NCBI GenBank assembly: GCA_003132145.1
Contig: PKWU01000033.1
Location: 62,001 to 126,000, forward strand
DNA: 64,000 nucleotides
Direction: 5' to 3'
Origin: Granulicella sp.
GTDB lineage: Bacteria; Acidobacteriota; Terriglobia; Terriglobales; Acidobacteriaceae
The notes under the pieces are model-generated. The model was not told the DNA's origin. It was given only the letters and a program-made list of their open reading frames with translations, and searched no databases. A program made the position numbers and the translations under genes. Of this stretch, positions 14,358 to 24,688 are shown piece after piece (the first letter of the stretch is position 1; every line of letters begins with the position of its first letter).

Positions 14358-14608
14358 AATCGGAGGTCAATCAGCCTGCCGGATGCATTCGGCATTCGAT
14401 AGCAGCAAGAGGGTACGCGGCCGCCTGCCAGGTGCGCCGCGTTGGTCTTTAACCTCATCGCCGCCTGCGCATCTCGCCGCGCTTAACTCCGCGCGACCGC
14501 AGCTTTCTCAGCCCGCAGTGCGGTAAACTAGAGGTGACGCGCGTTTTCGCCCTTCGGCCCTATCCCAACGCGCCCCAAAACGAACGCCAGACAGGAAAAT
14601 CCCCCGCA

Positions 14609-16528
14609 GTGAGCAGCCCCCAAACCATCCCGAATCCAGAGACTTCCGCCCCGGCAAGCGAACAGGTCAGCGTCCCAGCCGTGCAGAAGCCAGCCGCGCA
14701 GCCGGCCTTGAAGCCCATCTTCAACATCGCCATCATCGCCCACGTCGATCACGGCAAGACCACGCTGGTCGACGCCATGCTGCGCCAATCCGGCACCTTC
14801 CGCGCCAACGAGGCCGTCGCCGAGCGCGTCATGGACTCCAACGATCTGGAGCGCGAGCGCGGCATCACCATCATGGCCAAGAACACCGCGCTCTACTACC
14901 ACGGCAACAAGATCAACATCGTCGACACGCCCGGCCACGCCGACTTCGGCGGCGAAGTCGAGCGCGCCCTCAAGATGGTCGATGGCGTCCTCCTCCTCGT
15001 CGACGCATCCGAAGGCCCGCTCCCGCAGACCCGCTACGTCCTCTCCAAAGCCCTCGAAGCCAAGCTCACGCCCATGGTCGTCATCAACAAGATCGACCGC
15101 CCCGACGCGCGCGTGCAGGAGGTCCTCGACGAGGTATACGACCTCTTCATCGACCTCGACGCCGACGAAGACATGCTCGACTTCCCCGTCCTCTACACCA
15201 ACGGCAAGGTCGGCACGGCAACCCTCGACATGGCCACGCCCGGCACGGATCTCCAGCCGCTCTTCGAGCAGATCGTCCAGACCATCCCCGTCGCCAAGGG
15301 CGATCCCGACGGCCCATTGCAGATCCTCGTCACCAACCTCGACTACTCCGACTACCTCGGCCGCCTCGCCATCGGCCGCGTCTTCAACGGCACCATGCGC
15401 ACCGGCGAAGAGTACAACGTCGCGCGCGTCGACGACACCTTCTCCAAGCACAAGATCACCAAGCTCTTCAGCTTCTCCGGCCTCAAGCGCACCGACATCG
15501 ACGAGACGCAGACCGGCGACATCGTCGCCATCGCAGGCATCCCCGGCATCACCATCGGCGAGAGCTTCTGCGACGTGGAGAACCCGCAGCCGCTGCCCCG
15601 CATCACCATCGACGATCCCACCATCGCCATCCAGTTCAACGTCAACAACTCGCCCTTCGCCGGACGCGAGGGCAAGTGGGTCACCTCGCGCAACCTGCGC
15701 GACCGCCTCGATAAAGAGCTCCTCACCAACGTCTCGCTCAAGATGCTGGAGACCGGCTCGCCCGATTCCTTCAAAGTCCTCGGCCGCGGCGAACTGCAGC
15801 TCTCCATCCTCATCGAAATGATGCGCCGCGAGGGATTCGAGATGATGGTCTCCCGCCCGGAGATCGTCACCAAGCGCATCGACGGCAAGCTCATGGAGCC
15901 GGTCGAGCAGCTCATGATCGACATCCCGGAAAACTTCGTCGGCACCGTCATCGAGCGCCTCGGCCCGCGCAAGGGCGAGATGACCAAGATGACCAATCAC
16001 GGGTCGGGAAGAGTCAGGATGGAGTTCCGCATCCCCAGCCGCGGCCTCATCGGCCTGCGCTCTGAGATGCTCACCGAGACGCGCGGAACCATCGTCATGA
16101 ACGCCATCCTCGACGGCTACGTCGAGTATCAGGGAGAGATCCCGCAGCGCACCACCGGGGCCATCGTCTCCGACCGCCAGGGCGTCACAACGCCCTACGC
16201 ACTGGAAGGAATTCAGGAGCGCGGCACGCTCTTCGTCCCCGCCGTCACCGAGGTCTACGAGGGCATGATCATCGGCGAGCACTCCCGCGACAACGACATC
16301 GACGTCAACTGCGTGCGCGAGAAGCGCCTCACCAACATGCGCGCCAGCACCGCCGACGAAGCAACGCGCCTGGTTCCCTTCAGGAGCCTCACCCTCGAGC
16401 AGTCCATCGAGTTCATCGCCGAGGACGAACTGGTTGAGGTCACGCCCAAATCCCTCCGCATGAGGAAACAAATCCTCCAGTCCAACCGCCGCCCCCGCAA
16501 AAACCAGCCCGCCGACGCCACCGCCTAG
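14609..16528 (+). CDS. typA: Ribosome-associated GTPase TypA/BipA
   Basis: Translational GTPase of the EF-G/LepA superfamily, involved in ribosome assembly and stress adaptation. The G1 motif is AHVDHGKTT, switch II is [14 protein letters not shown], and NKID is the base-recognition motif. The C-terminal BipA-specific domain follows ([31 protein letters not shown]). The long ORF opens at a GTG at 14534. A GTG at 14609 has AGGAAAAT at suitable distance and removes a non-conserved leader, so it is preferred. Even from there the protein has about 30 extra Pro/Ala/Ser residues before the GTPase domain. Confidence 0.93.
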   Translation: MSSPQTIPNPETSAPASEQVSVPAVQKPAAQPALKPIFNIAIIAHVDHGKTTLVDAMLRQSGTFRANEAVAERVMDSNDLERERGITIMAKNTALYYHGNKINIVDTPGHADFGGEVERALKMVDGVLLLVDASEGPLPQTRYVLSKALEAKLTPMVVINKIDRPDARVQEVLDEVYDLFIDLDADEDMLDFPVLYTNGKVGTATLDMATPGTDLQPLFEQIVQTIPVAKGDPDGPLQILVTNLDYSDYLGRLAIGRVFNGTMRTGEEYNVARVDDTFSKHKITKLFSFSGLKRTDIDETQTGDIVAIAGIPGITIGESFCDVENPQPLPRITIDDPTIAIQFNVNNSPFAGREGKWVTSRNLRDRLDKELLTNVSLKMLETGSPDSFKVLGRGELQLSILIEMMRREGFEMMVSRPEIVTKRIDGKLMEPVEQLMIDIPENFVGTVIERLGPRKGEMTKMTNHGSGRVRMEFRIPSRGLIGLRSEMLTETRGTIVMNAILDGYVEYQGEIPQRTTGAIVSDRQGVTTPYALEGIQERGTLFVPAVTEVYEGMIIGEHSRDNDIDVNCVREKRLTNMRASTADEATRLVPFRSLTLEQSIEFIAEDELVEVTPKSLRMRKQILQSNRRPRKNQPADATA

Positions 16529-16576
16529 CCCCGGCGAGGGTCTGGGTTCGCCTGCGTCCCCCGCACAGCCGCACCC

Positions 16577-18259
16577 ATGCTACCCTCAAGTTCAATGATT
16601 CCGCACGAGAATTCCGGCAAGAACAAGCTCTATTACGGAGACAACCTCGCCGTCCTCCGCGACCACATCCCCTCGCAGTCGGTCGATCTCATCTACCTCG
16701 ATCCGCCCTTCAACTCCCGCCAGGACTACAACGTCCTGTTTGCGGAAAAGGACGGCGCGCGCTCCGCCTCCCAGATCACCGCCTTCAAGGACACATGGGA
16801 GTGGAACGAGGAGTCCTCCCTCGCCTACGAGCAGGTCGTCGAACAGGGTGGCCGCGTCGCCGAAGCCATGCGCGCCTTCCGAACCCTCCTCGGCGGCACA
16901 GACATGCTCGCCTACCTCGCCATGATGGCCCCGCGCCTCGTCGAACTCCGCCGCGTCCTCAAGGAGTCCGGCTCCATCTACCTCCACTGCGACCCCACCG
17001 CCAGCCACTACCTAAAACTCCTCATGGACGGAGTATTTGGACCTCAGATGTTCAAGAACGAAATCGTGTGGAAACGCACCACATCGCATAGTGATGCGCA
17101 GAGGTATGGAAACGTGCATGACCTTGTGCTCTTCTACTCAAAGGGCGAAAAACCATTCTGGGCTACCACTTACCAAAAACACGATCCCGAGTATGTTGAG
17201 CAGTATTACCGGTACAAGGATTCGGATGGACGACGATTCATGTCAGGTGACCTCACCGGAGCAGGAGCCGGCCCGGTCCGCACCTTCGGAGACCGAGGCA
17301 CCATAGCCCCACCGTCGAATCGTCACTGGATGTACGACCAAGCAGGCATTGACGATGCCTTGCAAAAGGGTAGGATCTATTGGACCAAAAATGAGATTCC
17401 ACGGCTCAAGTTCTATCTTGACGAGAACCAAGGAATGCCTGCACAGGATGTCTGGAATGATATCCAAGCGCTGCGCTCTTGGCATCAGGAGCGCCTCGGC
17501 TATCCCACGCAAAAGCCCGAAGCCCTCCTCGAACGCATCCTGCGCGCTTCCTCCAACGAAGGCGACGTAGTCCTCGATCCCTTCTGCGGCTGCGGAACCA
17601 CCATCCAGGTCGCGCAGAAGCTCAACCGCCGCTGGATCGGCATCGACATCACCCACCTCGCCATCGGCCTCATCAAGACGCGCCTCGACGACGCCTACGG
17701 CCCCGAAGTCCGCAGCACCTACCAGGTCATCGGCGAACCCACCGACGTAGCCGGAGCCGCGCAGCTCGCCGAAGAGAACAAGTACCAGTTCCAGTACTGG
17801 GCGCTCGGTCTCTGCGGAGCGCGTCCCACCGAGGGCATCAAGAAGGGGGCCGATCGCGGCATCGACGGCCGTCTCTACTTCCACGACGACAACTCCGGCT
17901 CGTCCCGCCAGATCATCTTCTCCGTCAAGGGCGGCCACAACATCGGCGTCTCCGAGGTCCGCGACCTCATCGGCGTCCTGCAACGCGAGAAGGCCGAAAT
18001 CGGCGTCTACATCTCCTTCGAGGAGCCGACCAAACCCATGCAGCGCGAGGCCGCCGAAGCCGGCTTCTACACCTCAGTCGGCTCATCCGGCGCGGAGGGC
18101 GGCAAATACCCCCGCATCCAACTCCTCACCATCCGCGACCTCCTCGAAGGCACCAAATCCGTCCAGCGCCCACGCCTCCACGACCGCGACACCACCTTCC
18201 GCAAAGCCCCCCGATCCCGCCCCACGGCAGCCGAAAATCTCGACTTGCCACTCAGCTAA
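16577..18259 (+). CDS. DNA methyltransferase fused to a putative nuclease-like domain
   Basis: A 560 aa protein. Catalytic motif IV is DPPF (residues 42-45, in LIYLDPPFNS) and precedes the AdoMet-binding motif DPFCGCGTT (334-342). That order is the beta class, which makes N6-adenine or N4-cytosine. The variable region between them (about 150-300) should read the DNA target. The C-terminal 140 residues contain GADRGIDGR (about 424) and a central FSVKGG (about 448-453), the D...xVK arrangement of Mrr-type PD-(D/E)xK nucleases. It may therefore be a single-chain restriction-modification enzyme, or a methyltransferase with a degenerate nuclease. ATGs at 16577 and 16595 are both possible starts. 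Bases about 17085-17470 are clearly less GC-rich and use different codons from the flanks. No partner specificity or restriction gene is adjacent. Confidence 0.85.
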   Translation: MLPSSSMIPHENSGKNKLYYGDNLAVLRDHIPSQSVDLIYLDPPFNSRQDYNVLFAEKDGARSASQITAFKDTWEWNEESSLAYEQVVEQGGRVAEAMRAFRTLLGGTDMLAYLAMMAPRLVELRRVLKESGSIYLHCDPTASHYLKLLMDGVFGPQMFKNEIVWKRTTSHSDAQRYGNVHDLVLFYSKGEKPFWATTYQKHDPEYVEQYYRYKDSDGRRFMSGDLTGAGAGPVRTFGDRGTIAPPSNRHWMYDQAGIDDALQKGRIYWTKNEIPRLKFYLDENQGMPAQDVWNDIQALRSWHQERLGYPTQKPEALLERILRASSNEGDVVLDPFCGCGTTIQVAQKLNRRWIGIDITHLAIGLIKTRLDDAYGPEVRSTYQVIGEPTDVAGAAQLAEENKYQFQYWALGLCGARPTEGIKKGADRGIDGRLYFHDDNSGSSRQIIFSVKGGHNIGVSEVRDLIGVLQREKAEIGVYISFEEPTKPMQREAAEAGFYTSVGSSGAEGGKYPRIQLLTIRDLLEGTKSVQRPRLHDRDTTFRKAPRSRPTAAENLDLPLS

Positions 18260-18261
18260 TA

Positions 18262-18301
18262 GCCGGGTGCCACATTCATCGCGCACTTTGCGATGAGTGG
18301 G
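18262..18301. repeat. Dispersed palindrome family B, copy 1
   Basis: CCGGGTGCCACATTCATCGC followed by GCACTTTGCGATGAGTGGG; the core CATTCATCGC pairs imperfectly with GCGATGAGTG. It begins 3 bases after the methyltransferase stop codon. Related copies lie at 35806-35854 and 36061-36104. Confidence 0.75.
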
Positions 18302-18829
18302 CCTTCGCGTGAAGTGCGAACCCGCCCCCCAAAACCTTGTCAAGAAAAATCTTCCAATTCACTCCATCCAAACGAGATAAACTGGCAAACTCGTCTCCCC
18401 AACCTGCTACAATTAAATAGGGGGCTTCTGCGCGCAGAGAGGGGGCTGCACACAGTGCGCACATCGGTGCCATCGTCATTCTGGCCTGAGCGAAGTCGAA
18501 GGACAGAATCTCGGGTTTCGTTTGTGGCTGCTCTTGCGATAGGCAATTGGCTCTACTGGTTCACAGGTAAGTCACTCATTCCAAAGATCGACAGATCTAA
18601 ACCATCTGGAATGAAGATCTTGTAAATTTGATCCAGATCTAACTCCTTATTTATGAATATCTTGGATAAATTTATTTTTTCACGTTATGTTTGAATACGA
18701 AGAAGAGGGGATACCCATCTCGAAATCATCCACCGGCCCGGCGCGCGCACAATGCGCACCCGCTGTGCCTCGCTCGATTTACAATCACTGCGGCTGCCAA
18801 ACTCCGCCCAGCCGGAAAGCTGTCACCTC
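18302..18829 (+). other. AT-richer non-coding gap before the slipin gene
   Basis: About 530 bases without a supported gene. It holds a family A palindrome (18475-18515) and then an unusually AT-rich stretch (about 18540-18690) with several AGATCT-type hexamers and runs such as AAATTTATTTTTTC. A TACAAT box at 18779 may be the -10 of the slipin promoter. ORF-track entries here overlap the repeats and have no family resemblance. Confidence 0.6.
18475..18515. repeat. Dispersed palindrome family A, copy 1
   Basis: GTCATTCTGGCCTGAGCGAA continues to GTCGAAGGACAGAATCTCGGG. The arms ATTCTGgCCT and AGGaCAGAAT flank the loop GAGCGAAGTCGA with one mismatch. Close copies lie at 42587-42627 and 51329-51370, with diverged relatives at 38076 and 33174. 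Confidence 0.85.
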
Positions 18830-19627
18830 ATGCCCGACTACACTCCGTACCTCATCGCCGTCGCCATCGTCCTGCTTTACATCCTCAACTCCATCAAGAT
18901 CCTCAAGGAGTACGAGCGCGCCGTCATCTTCCGTCTCGGCCCCGTTCTTAAGGACGCCAAGGGTCCCGGTATCGTCTTTGTCTTCCGCCCCGTCGACCAG
19001 ATGGTTCGCGTCAGCCTGCGCCAGGAGGCGATGGAGGTCCCCTCGCAGGACATCATCACCCGCGACAATGTCACGCTGAAGGTCAACGCCGTCATAATGC
19101 TGCGCGTGGTCGATCCGGTGAAGGCGGTCATCGAGGTCTCCAACTACATCTACCAGACCTCGCAGTTCGCGCAGACCACGCTGCGTTCCGTCCTCGGCGA
19201 GGTCGATATGGACGAGCTGCTGGCCCACCGCGACCGCCTCAACCAGCGCATCCAGGTCATCATCGACGGCCACACCGCGCCCTTCGGCCTCAAGGTCGTC
19301 TCCGTCGAGGTCAAGCAGGTCGACATGCCGGAGAACATGCTGCGCGCCATGGCCAAGCAGGCCGAGGCCGAGCGCGAGCGCCGCGCCAAGATCATCCACG
19401 CCGAGGGCGAGTTCAACGCCGCAGCCAAGCTGGTTGACGCCGCCGCGCTCATGGCCACTCAGCCCATGACCCTGCAACTGCGCTATCTGCAGACCCTCAC
19501 CGAGATCGGTGTCGAGAAGAACACCACCATCGTCTTCCCGCTGCCCATGGAGCTGGTCAACATGTTCAACAAGACCATAGCCGCCCACGTCGCTCCCGCC
19601 GCGCCCGATTCGGCGCCGAAGGAGTAA
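18830..19627 (+). CDS. Slipin/stomatin-like SPFH (band 7) membrane protein
   Basis: A 265 aa protein. An N-terminal membrane hairpin (PYLIAVAIVLLYILNSI) leads into an SPFH/band 7 domain (KEYERAVIFRLGPVLKDAKGPGIVFVFRPVDQMVRVSLR). An alanine/glutamate-rich coiled coil (AMAKQAEAERERRAKIIHAEGE) and a C-terminal oligomerisation segment follow. Slipins form large membrane-bound oligomers and are linked to membrane microdomains, often with an NfeD partner, which is absent here. The ORF-track start (18752) is too early. The ATG at 18830 has GGAAAG upstream and matches the family N-terminus. Confidence 0.92.
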   Translation: MPDYTPYLIAVAIVLLYILNSIKILKEYERAVIFRLGPVLKDAKGPGIVFVFRPVDQMVRVSLRQEAMEVPSQDIITRDNVTLKVNAVIMLRVVDPVKAVIEVSNYIYQTSQFAQTTLRSVLGEVDMDELLAHRDRLNQRIQVIIDGHTAPFGLKVVSVEVKQVDMPENMLRAMAKQAEAERERRAKIIHAEGEFNAAAKLVDAAALMATQPMTLQLRYLQTLTEIGVEKNTTIVFPLPMELVNMFNKTIAAHVAPAAPDSAPKE

Positions 19628-19629
19628 AT

Positions 19630-20346
19630 GTGAATCGTCCCTACGACGACGAAGACGATGGTCCGCCGGGCCGCGGCTACTCCCGCGATCCGGACCGGGC
19701 CGGTTCCGGTCGCGGCGCCGACCGCGAAATCTCGCTCGGCGCGCCGGCCATTCTGGGCATCTTCTTCGCGCTCGTGCTGCTCTGCGCCGGCTTCTTCGGC
19801 TTCGGCTACACCATGGGCCGCAAGTCCGCCCAGGCTGCCAACGCAGATACCGTAGCCGCCAACGCAGACACCTCCAGCAACGGCTCCGCCAAGCCCGCCG
19901 CCGGAAGCCCTGCCAGCCAGCCCTCCGAACCCGTCGCGCAACCGGCCTCCGACTCTTCCGCCGCGCCGGTCGTGGTGCAGACGGTACCGGCCTCCGGCGC
20001 GTCCGCCACGCAGCCCGTTCCGTCGAAGAACGCCGCAACCGCAGCCGACGGCATGATCGTCGGAGACAAGCCCCCAACCAGCAACCAGCAACCAGCAACC
20101 AACAACCAACAACCCGCCATCTCTCCCACCGGGACCATCATGGTGCAGATCGCCGCCGTCTCCAGCCAGGATGTCGCCGACATTCTGCTCGCCTCGCTCA
20201 AGAAGAAGGGCTACAGTGTCAGTGTTCGCCACGAGCCGCAGGACAAGCTGCTGCACGTTCAGATCGGCCCCTTCGCCAACCGCAAGGACGCCGAAGCCAT
20301 GCAGCAGCGCGTGCTGGCCGACGGCTTCAACGCCATCGTCAAGTAG
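19630..20346 (+). CDS. SPOR-domain membrane protein
   Basis: A 238 aa single-pass protein. A polar N-terminus of about 33 residues is followed by one membrane helix (AILGIFFALVLLCAGFFGFGYTMG), then a long Ala/Pro/Ser/Gln-rich linker and a C-terminal SPOR domain (about 165-235, from IMVQIAAVSSQDVADILLASLKKKGYSV to GPFANRKDAEAMQQRV). SPOR domains bind denuded septal peptidoglycan, so a cell-division or envelope role is likely. The start is a GTG two bases after the slipin stop. Part of the linker (NQQPATNNQQPA) is encoded by a CAACCAGCAACC-type tandem repeat (20080-20118) resembling intergenic repeats nearby. Confidence 0.85.
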   Translation: MNRPYDDEDDGPPGRGYSRDPDRAGSGRGADREISLGAPAILGIFFALVLLCAGFFGFGYTMGRKSAQAANADTVAANADTSSNGSAKPAAGSPASQPSEPVAQPASDSSAAPVVVQTVPASGASATQPVPSKNAATAADGMIVGDKPPTSNQQPATNNQQPAISPTGTIMVQIAAVSSQDVADILLASLKKKGYSVSVRHEPQDKLLHVQIGPFANRKDAEAMQQRVLADGFNAIVK

Positions 20347-20348
20347 CT

Positions 20349-20437
20349 AGTTGCAGGTTGCCAGTTACAGGTTGTCAGTTTTGCTAAAGCGTCGAGTAGA
20401 ACGCGAACTTGCAACTAACAACCTGCAACCTGCAACT
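20349..20437. repeat. Long inverted repeat of GTTGCAG type between convergent genes
   Basis: AGTTGCAGGTTGC (20349-20361) is exactly complementary to GCAACCTGCAACT (20425-20437), with further imperfect pairing inside. It separates two convergent genes and could act as a bidirectional terminator. A close relative sits between secF and secD (57645-57715). Confidence 0.75.
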
Positions 20438-21150
20438 CATCTCGGTCTCATCTCCTCCGGCAGCGCCGCGATCATCGCCGCCCGCGCCGCGCGCATCAGT
20501 TCATCGCGCGTCGCGTACCCCGCCGGATCGATCGCCCGCAGGATCTGGACCTTCGCCACGCCCGGCGTTATCGCAGCGCTGTGCTTGCGCATCATCTTCT
20601 CGGTCCCGGAGATGGCGATGGGCACAATCGGCGCGCCGGTCTCCATCGCCAGGTAGAACGGCCCCCGTTTGAACGCCAGCAGCCGCCCGCTCTCCGACCG
20701 CGTCCCTTCGACAAAGAACACAACGTGCAGCCCACTGCGCAACGCCGCCGCCGCCGCGGCAACGCTGGCCTCCGCCGCTTCCCGCCGGCTCCCCCGCTCC
20801 ACCGGGATAAACTTCCCCATCCGCATCGCGGTCCCCAGAAATGGAATCCGCATCAGCCCCTTCTTCAGCAGCACAGAACACATCCCTGGAAGAACCGGCA
20901 GCAACACCGGAGCGTCGAGGTTCGACACATGGTTCGACAGGAAGATGCAGCTCACCCCCGCCGGCACATGGTTCAACCCCCTCACCTCTACGCGAATCCC
21001 GCCCGTTCGCAACCCAGCCCGCATAATCCCCATCGCCACGCGGTACAGAAGGTCCACATTCCCCACGGCAAGTGAGTAGGGAATCCCAATGATTCCCGCC
21101 AGCGTCCCCAGCGTCACGTACACGAACACCATCTTGAAGGTCGCAAACAT
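20437..21150 (-). CDS. plsC: 1-acyl-sn-glycerol-3-phosphate acyltransferase
   Basis: A 237 aa LPLAT-family enzyme that makes phosphatidic acid from lysophosphatidic acid at the inner membrane. An N-terminal membrane segment (MVFVYVTLGTLAGIIGIPYSLAVG) precedes the catalytic HX4D block (NHVSNLD), the glycerol-phosphate-binding EGTRS motif, and a downstream P-I-V-P-I-A-I-S block. It converges with the SPOR gene. A gap of about 120 bases separates it from infB, which lies upstream on the same strand. Confidence 0.93.
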   Translation of the reverse strand: MFATFKMVFVYVTLGTLAGIIGIPYSLAVGNVDLLYRVAMGIMRAGLRTGGIRVEVRGLNHVPAGVSCIFLSNHVSNLDAPVLLPVLPGMCSVLLKKGLMRIPFLGTAMRMGKFIPVERGSRREAAEASVAAAAAALRSGLHVVFFVEGTRSESGRLLAFKRGPFYLAMETGAPIVPIAISGTEKMMRKHSAAITPGVAKVQILRAIDPAGYATRDELMRAARAAMIAALPEEMRPR

Positions 21151-21268
21151 CTATTCGCAGAATACCGCACCCACCTGCAAAGAATTCTCACACCCAATTG
21201 CGTAATACAAAAAAAGAGGCCGGGATCGCTCCCAGCCTCTACTCGCAATCCATTTTCCTCGAACCTGT

Positions 21269-24200
21269 CTATGCGTTGGCTTCCGTCGCAGCCTCGGCCT
21301 CTGCTGCCGCAGCCTCTGCTTCTACTGCCGCTGCTGCCGCGGCTTCTTTCTCCGCCTTCTCCTGCTTGCGCGCTGCAATCGAGTTCTGCCCCAGCTCGTC
21401 GGCCAGCTTCTCCGTGGTGAACGACTCGATAATGTCGCCCACGCGGATGTCCTTGAAGCCGGCGAGGTCGATGCCGCACTCCACACCCTGGCGCACCTCG
21501 CTCGCGTCGTCCTTGAAGCGCTTCAGCGAGCCGATCTTGCCCCGCCAAACCTCTTCGCCCTCGCGCAGCACGCGCACCTGTGCGGTACGTGTGATCACCC
21601 CGTCGGTCACGCGGCAACCCGCAATCTGCCCAACCTTGGTGATCTTGAAGACGTTGATCACCTCGGCCTTGCCCGCGTAGTTCTCCTTGAAGACCGGTTC
21701 CAGCAGGCCATACATCGCCTTGGTAATCTCGTCGCGCAACTCGTAGATAATTGAGTGCAGACGGATCTCGACGTTCTCGCGCTCCGCAACCTCTTGCGAC
21801 TTGCGGTCAGGACGCACGTTGAAGCCGATAATGACCGCGTTCGACGCCGACGCAAGCAGTACGTCCGATTCCGTGATCGCGCCCACGCCGGAGTGCAGCA
21901 CGCGTACGCGAACCTTCTCGGTCGACATGCGTTGCAGGTCTTCGGCGATCACCTCGACCGATCCCTGCACGTCGCCCTTGACGATCAGGTTGAGGTCCTT
22001 CATGCCAGCGTGCTTGATCTGCTCCGCCAAGCCTTCCAGCGAGACGCGCGAACTCTTGGCTAACTGTGCCTCGCGCTCCTTCATCTTGCGGTACTGCGCA
22101 ATGCCCTTGGCCTTGTCGCGGTCCGCCATCACCAGGAACGTGTCGCCCGCGTCCGGCATTCCTTCCAGCCCGAGAATCTCGACCGGAGTCGAAGGCCCTG
22201 CCTCGACGATCGGCTGGCCACGGTCGTTGAACATCGCGCGAATCTTGCCGAAGGTATTGCCCACAATGTAGCTGTCGCCGATGCGCAAGGTCCCGTTCTG
22301 CACCAGAACGCTAGCAACCGCGCCGCGTCCACGGTCCAGCTTGGCCTCGATCACCGTACCCACCGCCGGACGTTCCGGCGTCGCCTTCAGGTTGGCCAGA
22401 TCGGCCACTAGGCAGACCATCTCCAACAGCAGATCGAGGTTCGTCCGCTTCTTGGCCGACACATCGACAAAGACCGTCGTGCCGCCCCACGCCTCGGGCT
22501 GCAGTCCGCGGTCCGCAAGCTGCTGCTTCACGCGGTCCGGGTTCGCCTCCGGCTTGTCGATCTTGTTCACGGCCACGATGATCGGCACATTCGCCGCCCT
22601 GGCATGGGCAATCGCTTCGATCGTCTGCGGCATCACGCCATCGTCGGCCGCAACCACCACCACAACGATGTCGGTGATCTTTGCGCCGCGCGCGCGCATC
22701 CGCGTAAACGCCTCGTGGCCTGGCGTATCCAGGAACACAATCTCGCGCCCAAACGCCGGCGAGTCCGGCTTGGTGATCTTCACCTTGTACGCGCCAATGT
22801 GCTGCGTAATTCCGCCCGCCTCGCCCGCCGCCACGTCCGTCGAACGGATCGCATCCAGCAGGGAAGTCTTGCCGTGGTCGACGTGGCCCATCACAGTTAC
22901 AACCGGCGAGCGCGTAATCTCCACCATCCCCGTCGTATCTTCCAGGAAGCCCTCGATGGCCTCGTTCTCCAACTGCTCCTCGACCGAGATCACCGTCGCG
23001 TCCGCGCCAAACTGACGCGCCACATCCTTCACCAGCTCTCCGTCCAGCGACTGGTTCACCGTGACGAAGACGCCCTTCATCAGCAGCGTCGCAATCAGGT
23101 CCTTGCCGCGCACGTCCAGCTTCTCGGCCAGGTCCTTCACGCTGATGCCTTCGGTCACGGTAATGGTCTTCGTAATCGGCAACGGCTCCCGCGAGAGCAT
23201 CGCTCCGCCGTAGCGCGGCGGCGGCTGGAAGCCCTTCATCGGGCCTTCCTTGGTCTTCTCGTAGCGCTGTCCACCGCGCCTCTGTCCAGGTCGCGCCGCC
23301 GGCCTCATGCCTGTCGGCGATTCGCCTGGTCCCGGCGCGATACCCGGTGCGCCGCCCGGCCGTGCGCCAAAGCCCGGTCGTGCGCCGCCGGGAGCAAAGC
23401 CCGGACGTCCAGGCGCGCCTGTCCCCGTGGGGTAGGTGCGCGTCGGATGCATCGGTCGCCGTGCGCCCGGCGCCATCGTCGAACCAGGACGCGAGCCGGG
23501 AGCGCCTGCGGCCCCTGGCCGCGGACGCTCGAAGATGGGACGCCCGCGCTGGATGCCGTGCGCAGCGCCGGCCGGAGCGGTATAGATCGGCCGAGGCCCG
23601 GTCTGAGGCATCACGACGCGGCGCGCTGGGACTTCGGCAACTGTAGACGCGACTTCCGTCTCGACCTCCGCCGCAACGGTTTCCTGCTCCACGCCGTCCG
23701 TCGTGTGTCCCGCCGCCGCAATTGACGAGGCAGCGGGCAATGCCGCGGAAGCCTCTGCGCTGGCGGCAACCGGAGTCGCGGATGATGTTGCCGCGGGTGC
23801 GCCGGCAACCGGAACAGCGGCATGTTTTACGCGCTTGACAGCCGCGGGAGCTTCTACTGATGTCGCTGCCGGACGCTCCGCCGCAGGGTGCGCAACAGAT
23901 GGGTGGGTGGTCGCCGCCGGCTGCGCCGCTGTTGCATGGGCTGCGGGCGGGGGAGCAACCACCACGGGCGGACGCGCGATCACCGGCCCCACGGGAGGCT
24001 TGCTCGCAATCGCCGGCGGCGGCTGCGGAGGAGTCACAATCTGGGCGTGCTGCCTGGGCTGAGGCACAATTCGCCGCGGCGCTACGGCCGCCGGGGCCTC
24101 TGCCACCGGAGCGCTCGCCTGCGCGGCCGGCGTGCTTGCCGTCTTCGTCGCACTGGGGGCTGCCGCCACTGGCGCCGCAGTTGCTGCCGTTGCCGCTGGC

Positions 24201-24511
24201 CGTCGCGGCGCGTGGCGCGCCTCTTCTTCGGCCTGCTTGCGCGCCAGGATCGCCTTCACCGCGTCGCCCGGCTTCGAGATGTGGGCCAGATTGAAGGCCG
24301 GCTTGGCCTCCACGGGCGGCTTGCTCGGGGTGCTGCTGCTGCGCCGGCCGCTGAAGAAGTCGCGTACCTTCTCGGCCTCGTCAACTTCGATCGAACTGGA
24401 GTGCGTCTTCTTCTTGTCTGGATCCAAACCGAGTGAGACCAACGCCTCAAGAATAGGCTTGGCCTTCACTTCCAGTTCCCGTGCCAGATCGTTGATTCGA
24501 ACTTTGCTCAT
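21269..24511 (-). CDS. infB: Translation initiation factor IF-2
   Basis: A 1080 aa GTPase that positions initiator tRNA on the 30S subunit. An N-terminal IF2_N domain ([28 protein letters not shown]) precedes a very long Ala/Pro/Val-rich linker, then a Gly/Arg/Pro-rich stretch (about 320-430). After that come a second IF2_N-like segment ([26 protein letters not shown]) and the G domain with [16 protein letters not shown] and NKID. The C-terminal half has domain II and the fMet-tRNA-binding domain ([19 protein letters not shown]). The length exceeds the usual 850-970 aa because of the linker. It is downstream of rimP and nusA, the classical order. Confidence 0.97.
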   Translation of the reverse strand: MSKVRINDLARELEVKAKPILEALVSLGLDPDKKKTHSSSIEVDEAEKVRDFFSGRRSSSTPSKPPVEAKPAFNLAHISKPGDAVKAILARKQAEEEARHAPRRPAATAATAAPVAAAPSATKTASTPAAQASAPVAEAPAAVAPRRIVPQPRQHAQIVTPPQPPPAIASKPPVGPVIARPPVVVAPPPAAHATAAQPAATTHPSVAHPAAERPAATSVEAPAAVKRVKHAAVPVAGAPAATSSATPVAASAEASAALPAASSIAAAGHTTDGVEQETVAAEVETEVASTVAEVPARRVVMPQTGPRPIYTAPAGAAHGIQRGRPIFERPRPGAAGAPGSRPGSTMAPGARRPMHPTRTYPTGTGAPGRPGFAPGGARPGFGARPGGAPGIAPGPGESPTGMRPAARPGQRRGGQRYEKTKEGPMKGFQPPPRYGGAMLSREPLPITKTITVTEGISVKDLAEKLDVRGKDLIATLLMKGVFVTVNQSLDGELVKDVARQFGADATVISVEEQLENEAIEGFLEDTTGMVEITRSPVVTVMGHVDHGKTSLLDAIRSTDVAAGEAGGITQHIGAYKVKITKPDSPAFGREIVFLDTPGHEAFTRMRARGAKITDIVVVVVAADDGVMPQTIEAIAHARAANVPIIVAVNKIDKPEANPDRVKQQLADRGLQPEAWGGTTVFVDVSAKKRTNLDLLLEMVCLVADLANLKATPERPAVGTVIEAKLDRGRGAVASVLVQNGTLRIGDSYIVGNTFGKIRAMFNDRGQPIVEAGPSTPVEILGLEGMPDAGDTFLVMADRDKAKGIAQYRKMKEREAQLAKSSRVSLEGLAEQIKHAGMKDLNLIVKGDVQGSVEVIAEDLQRMSTEKVRVRVLHSGVGAITESDVLLASASNAVIIGFNVRPDRKSQEVAERENVEIRLHSIIYELRDEITKAMYGLLEPVFKENYAGKAEVINVFKITKVGQIAGCRVTDGVITRTAQVRVLREGEEVWRGKIGSLKRFKDDASEVRQGVECGIDLAGFKDIRVGDIIESFTTEKLADELGQNSIAARKQEKAEKEAAAAAAVEAEAAAAEAEAATEANA

Positions 24512-24688
24512 CCGTCCCTTTTCATTTCCCCTGCGCGCTTAGCTGTTCATATCAGCCTCATCGAAGGTTGAATCTCGTTCAGCTCAATGTTGTAGAAATC
24601 TCGTCCAATTTTATTATCCCTGAAATCGCAACCCTCGAAGCTGCCGATTGCAACCCAGGCAATTCGTCTGCATGCGTGGCCAGCAACG

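Larger units (their letters stand above)
14035..14608 (+). other. Non-coding gap between the secreted protein gene and typA
   Basis: About 570 bases with no supported gene. ORF-track entries here (14084-14458 on -, 14181-14402 and 14254-14526 on +) have no recognisable product and run across a 35-base repeat array and a long palindrome. The gap holds that array, a 13-bp stem-loop, and a GTAAACT box near 14522 that could be a typA -10 element. Confidence 0.6.

Noticed and set aside
14084-14458. Possible 124 aa minus-strand gene before typA
   Set aside because: It spans the 35-base repeats and the 13-bp palindrome, has no family resemblance and no convincing start signal.
14528-16471. 647 aa minus-strand ORF antisense to typA
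   Set aside because: It has Asp/Glu/Val/Gly-rich composition without domains and is the shadow of a high-GC coding strand; typA on the plus strand is unmistakable.
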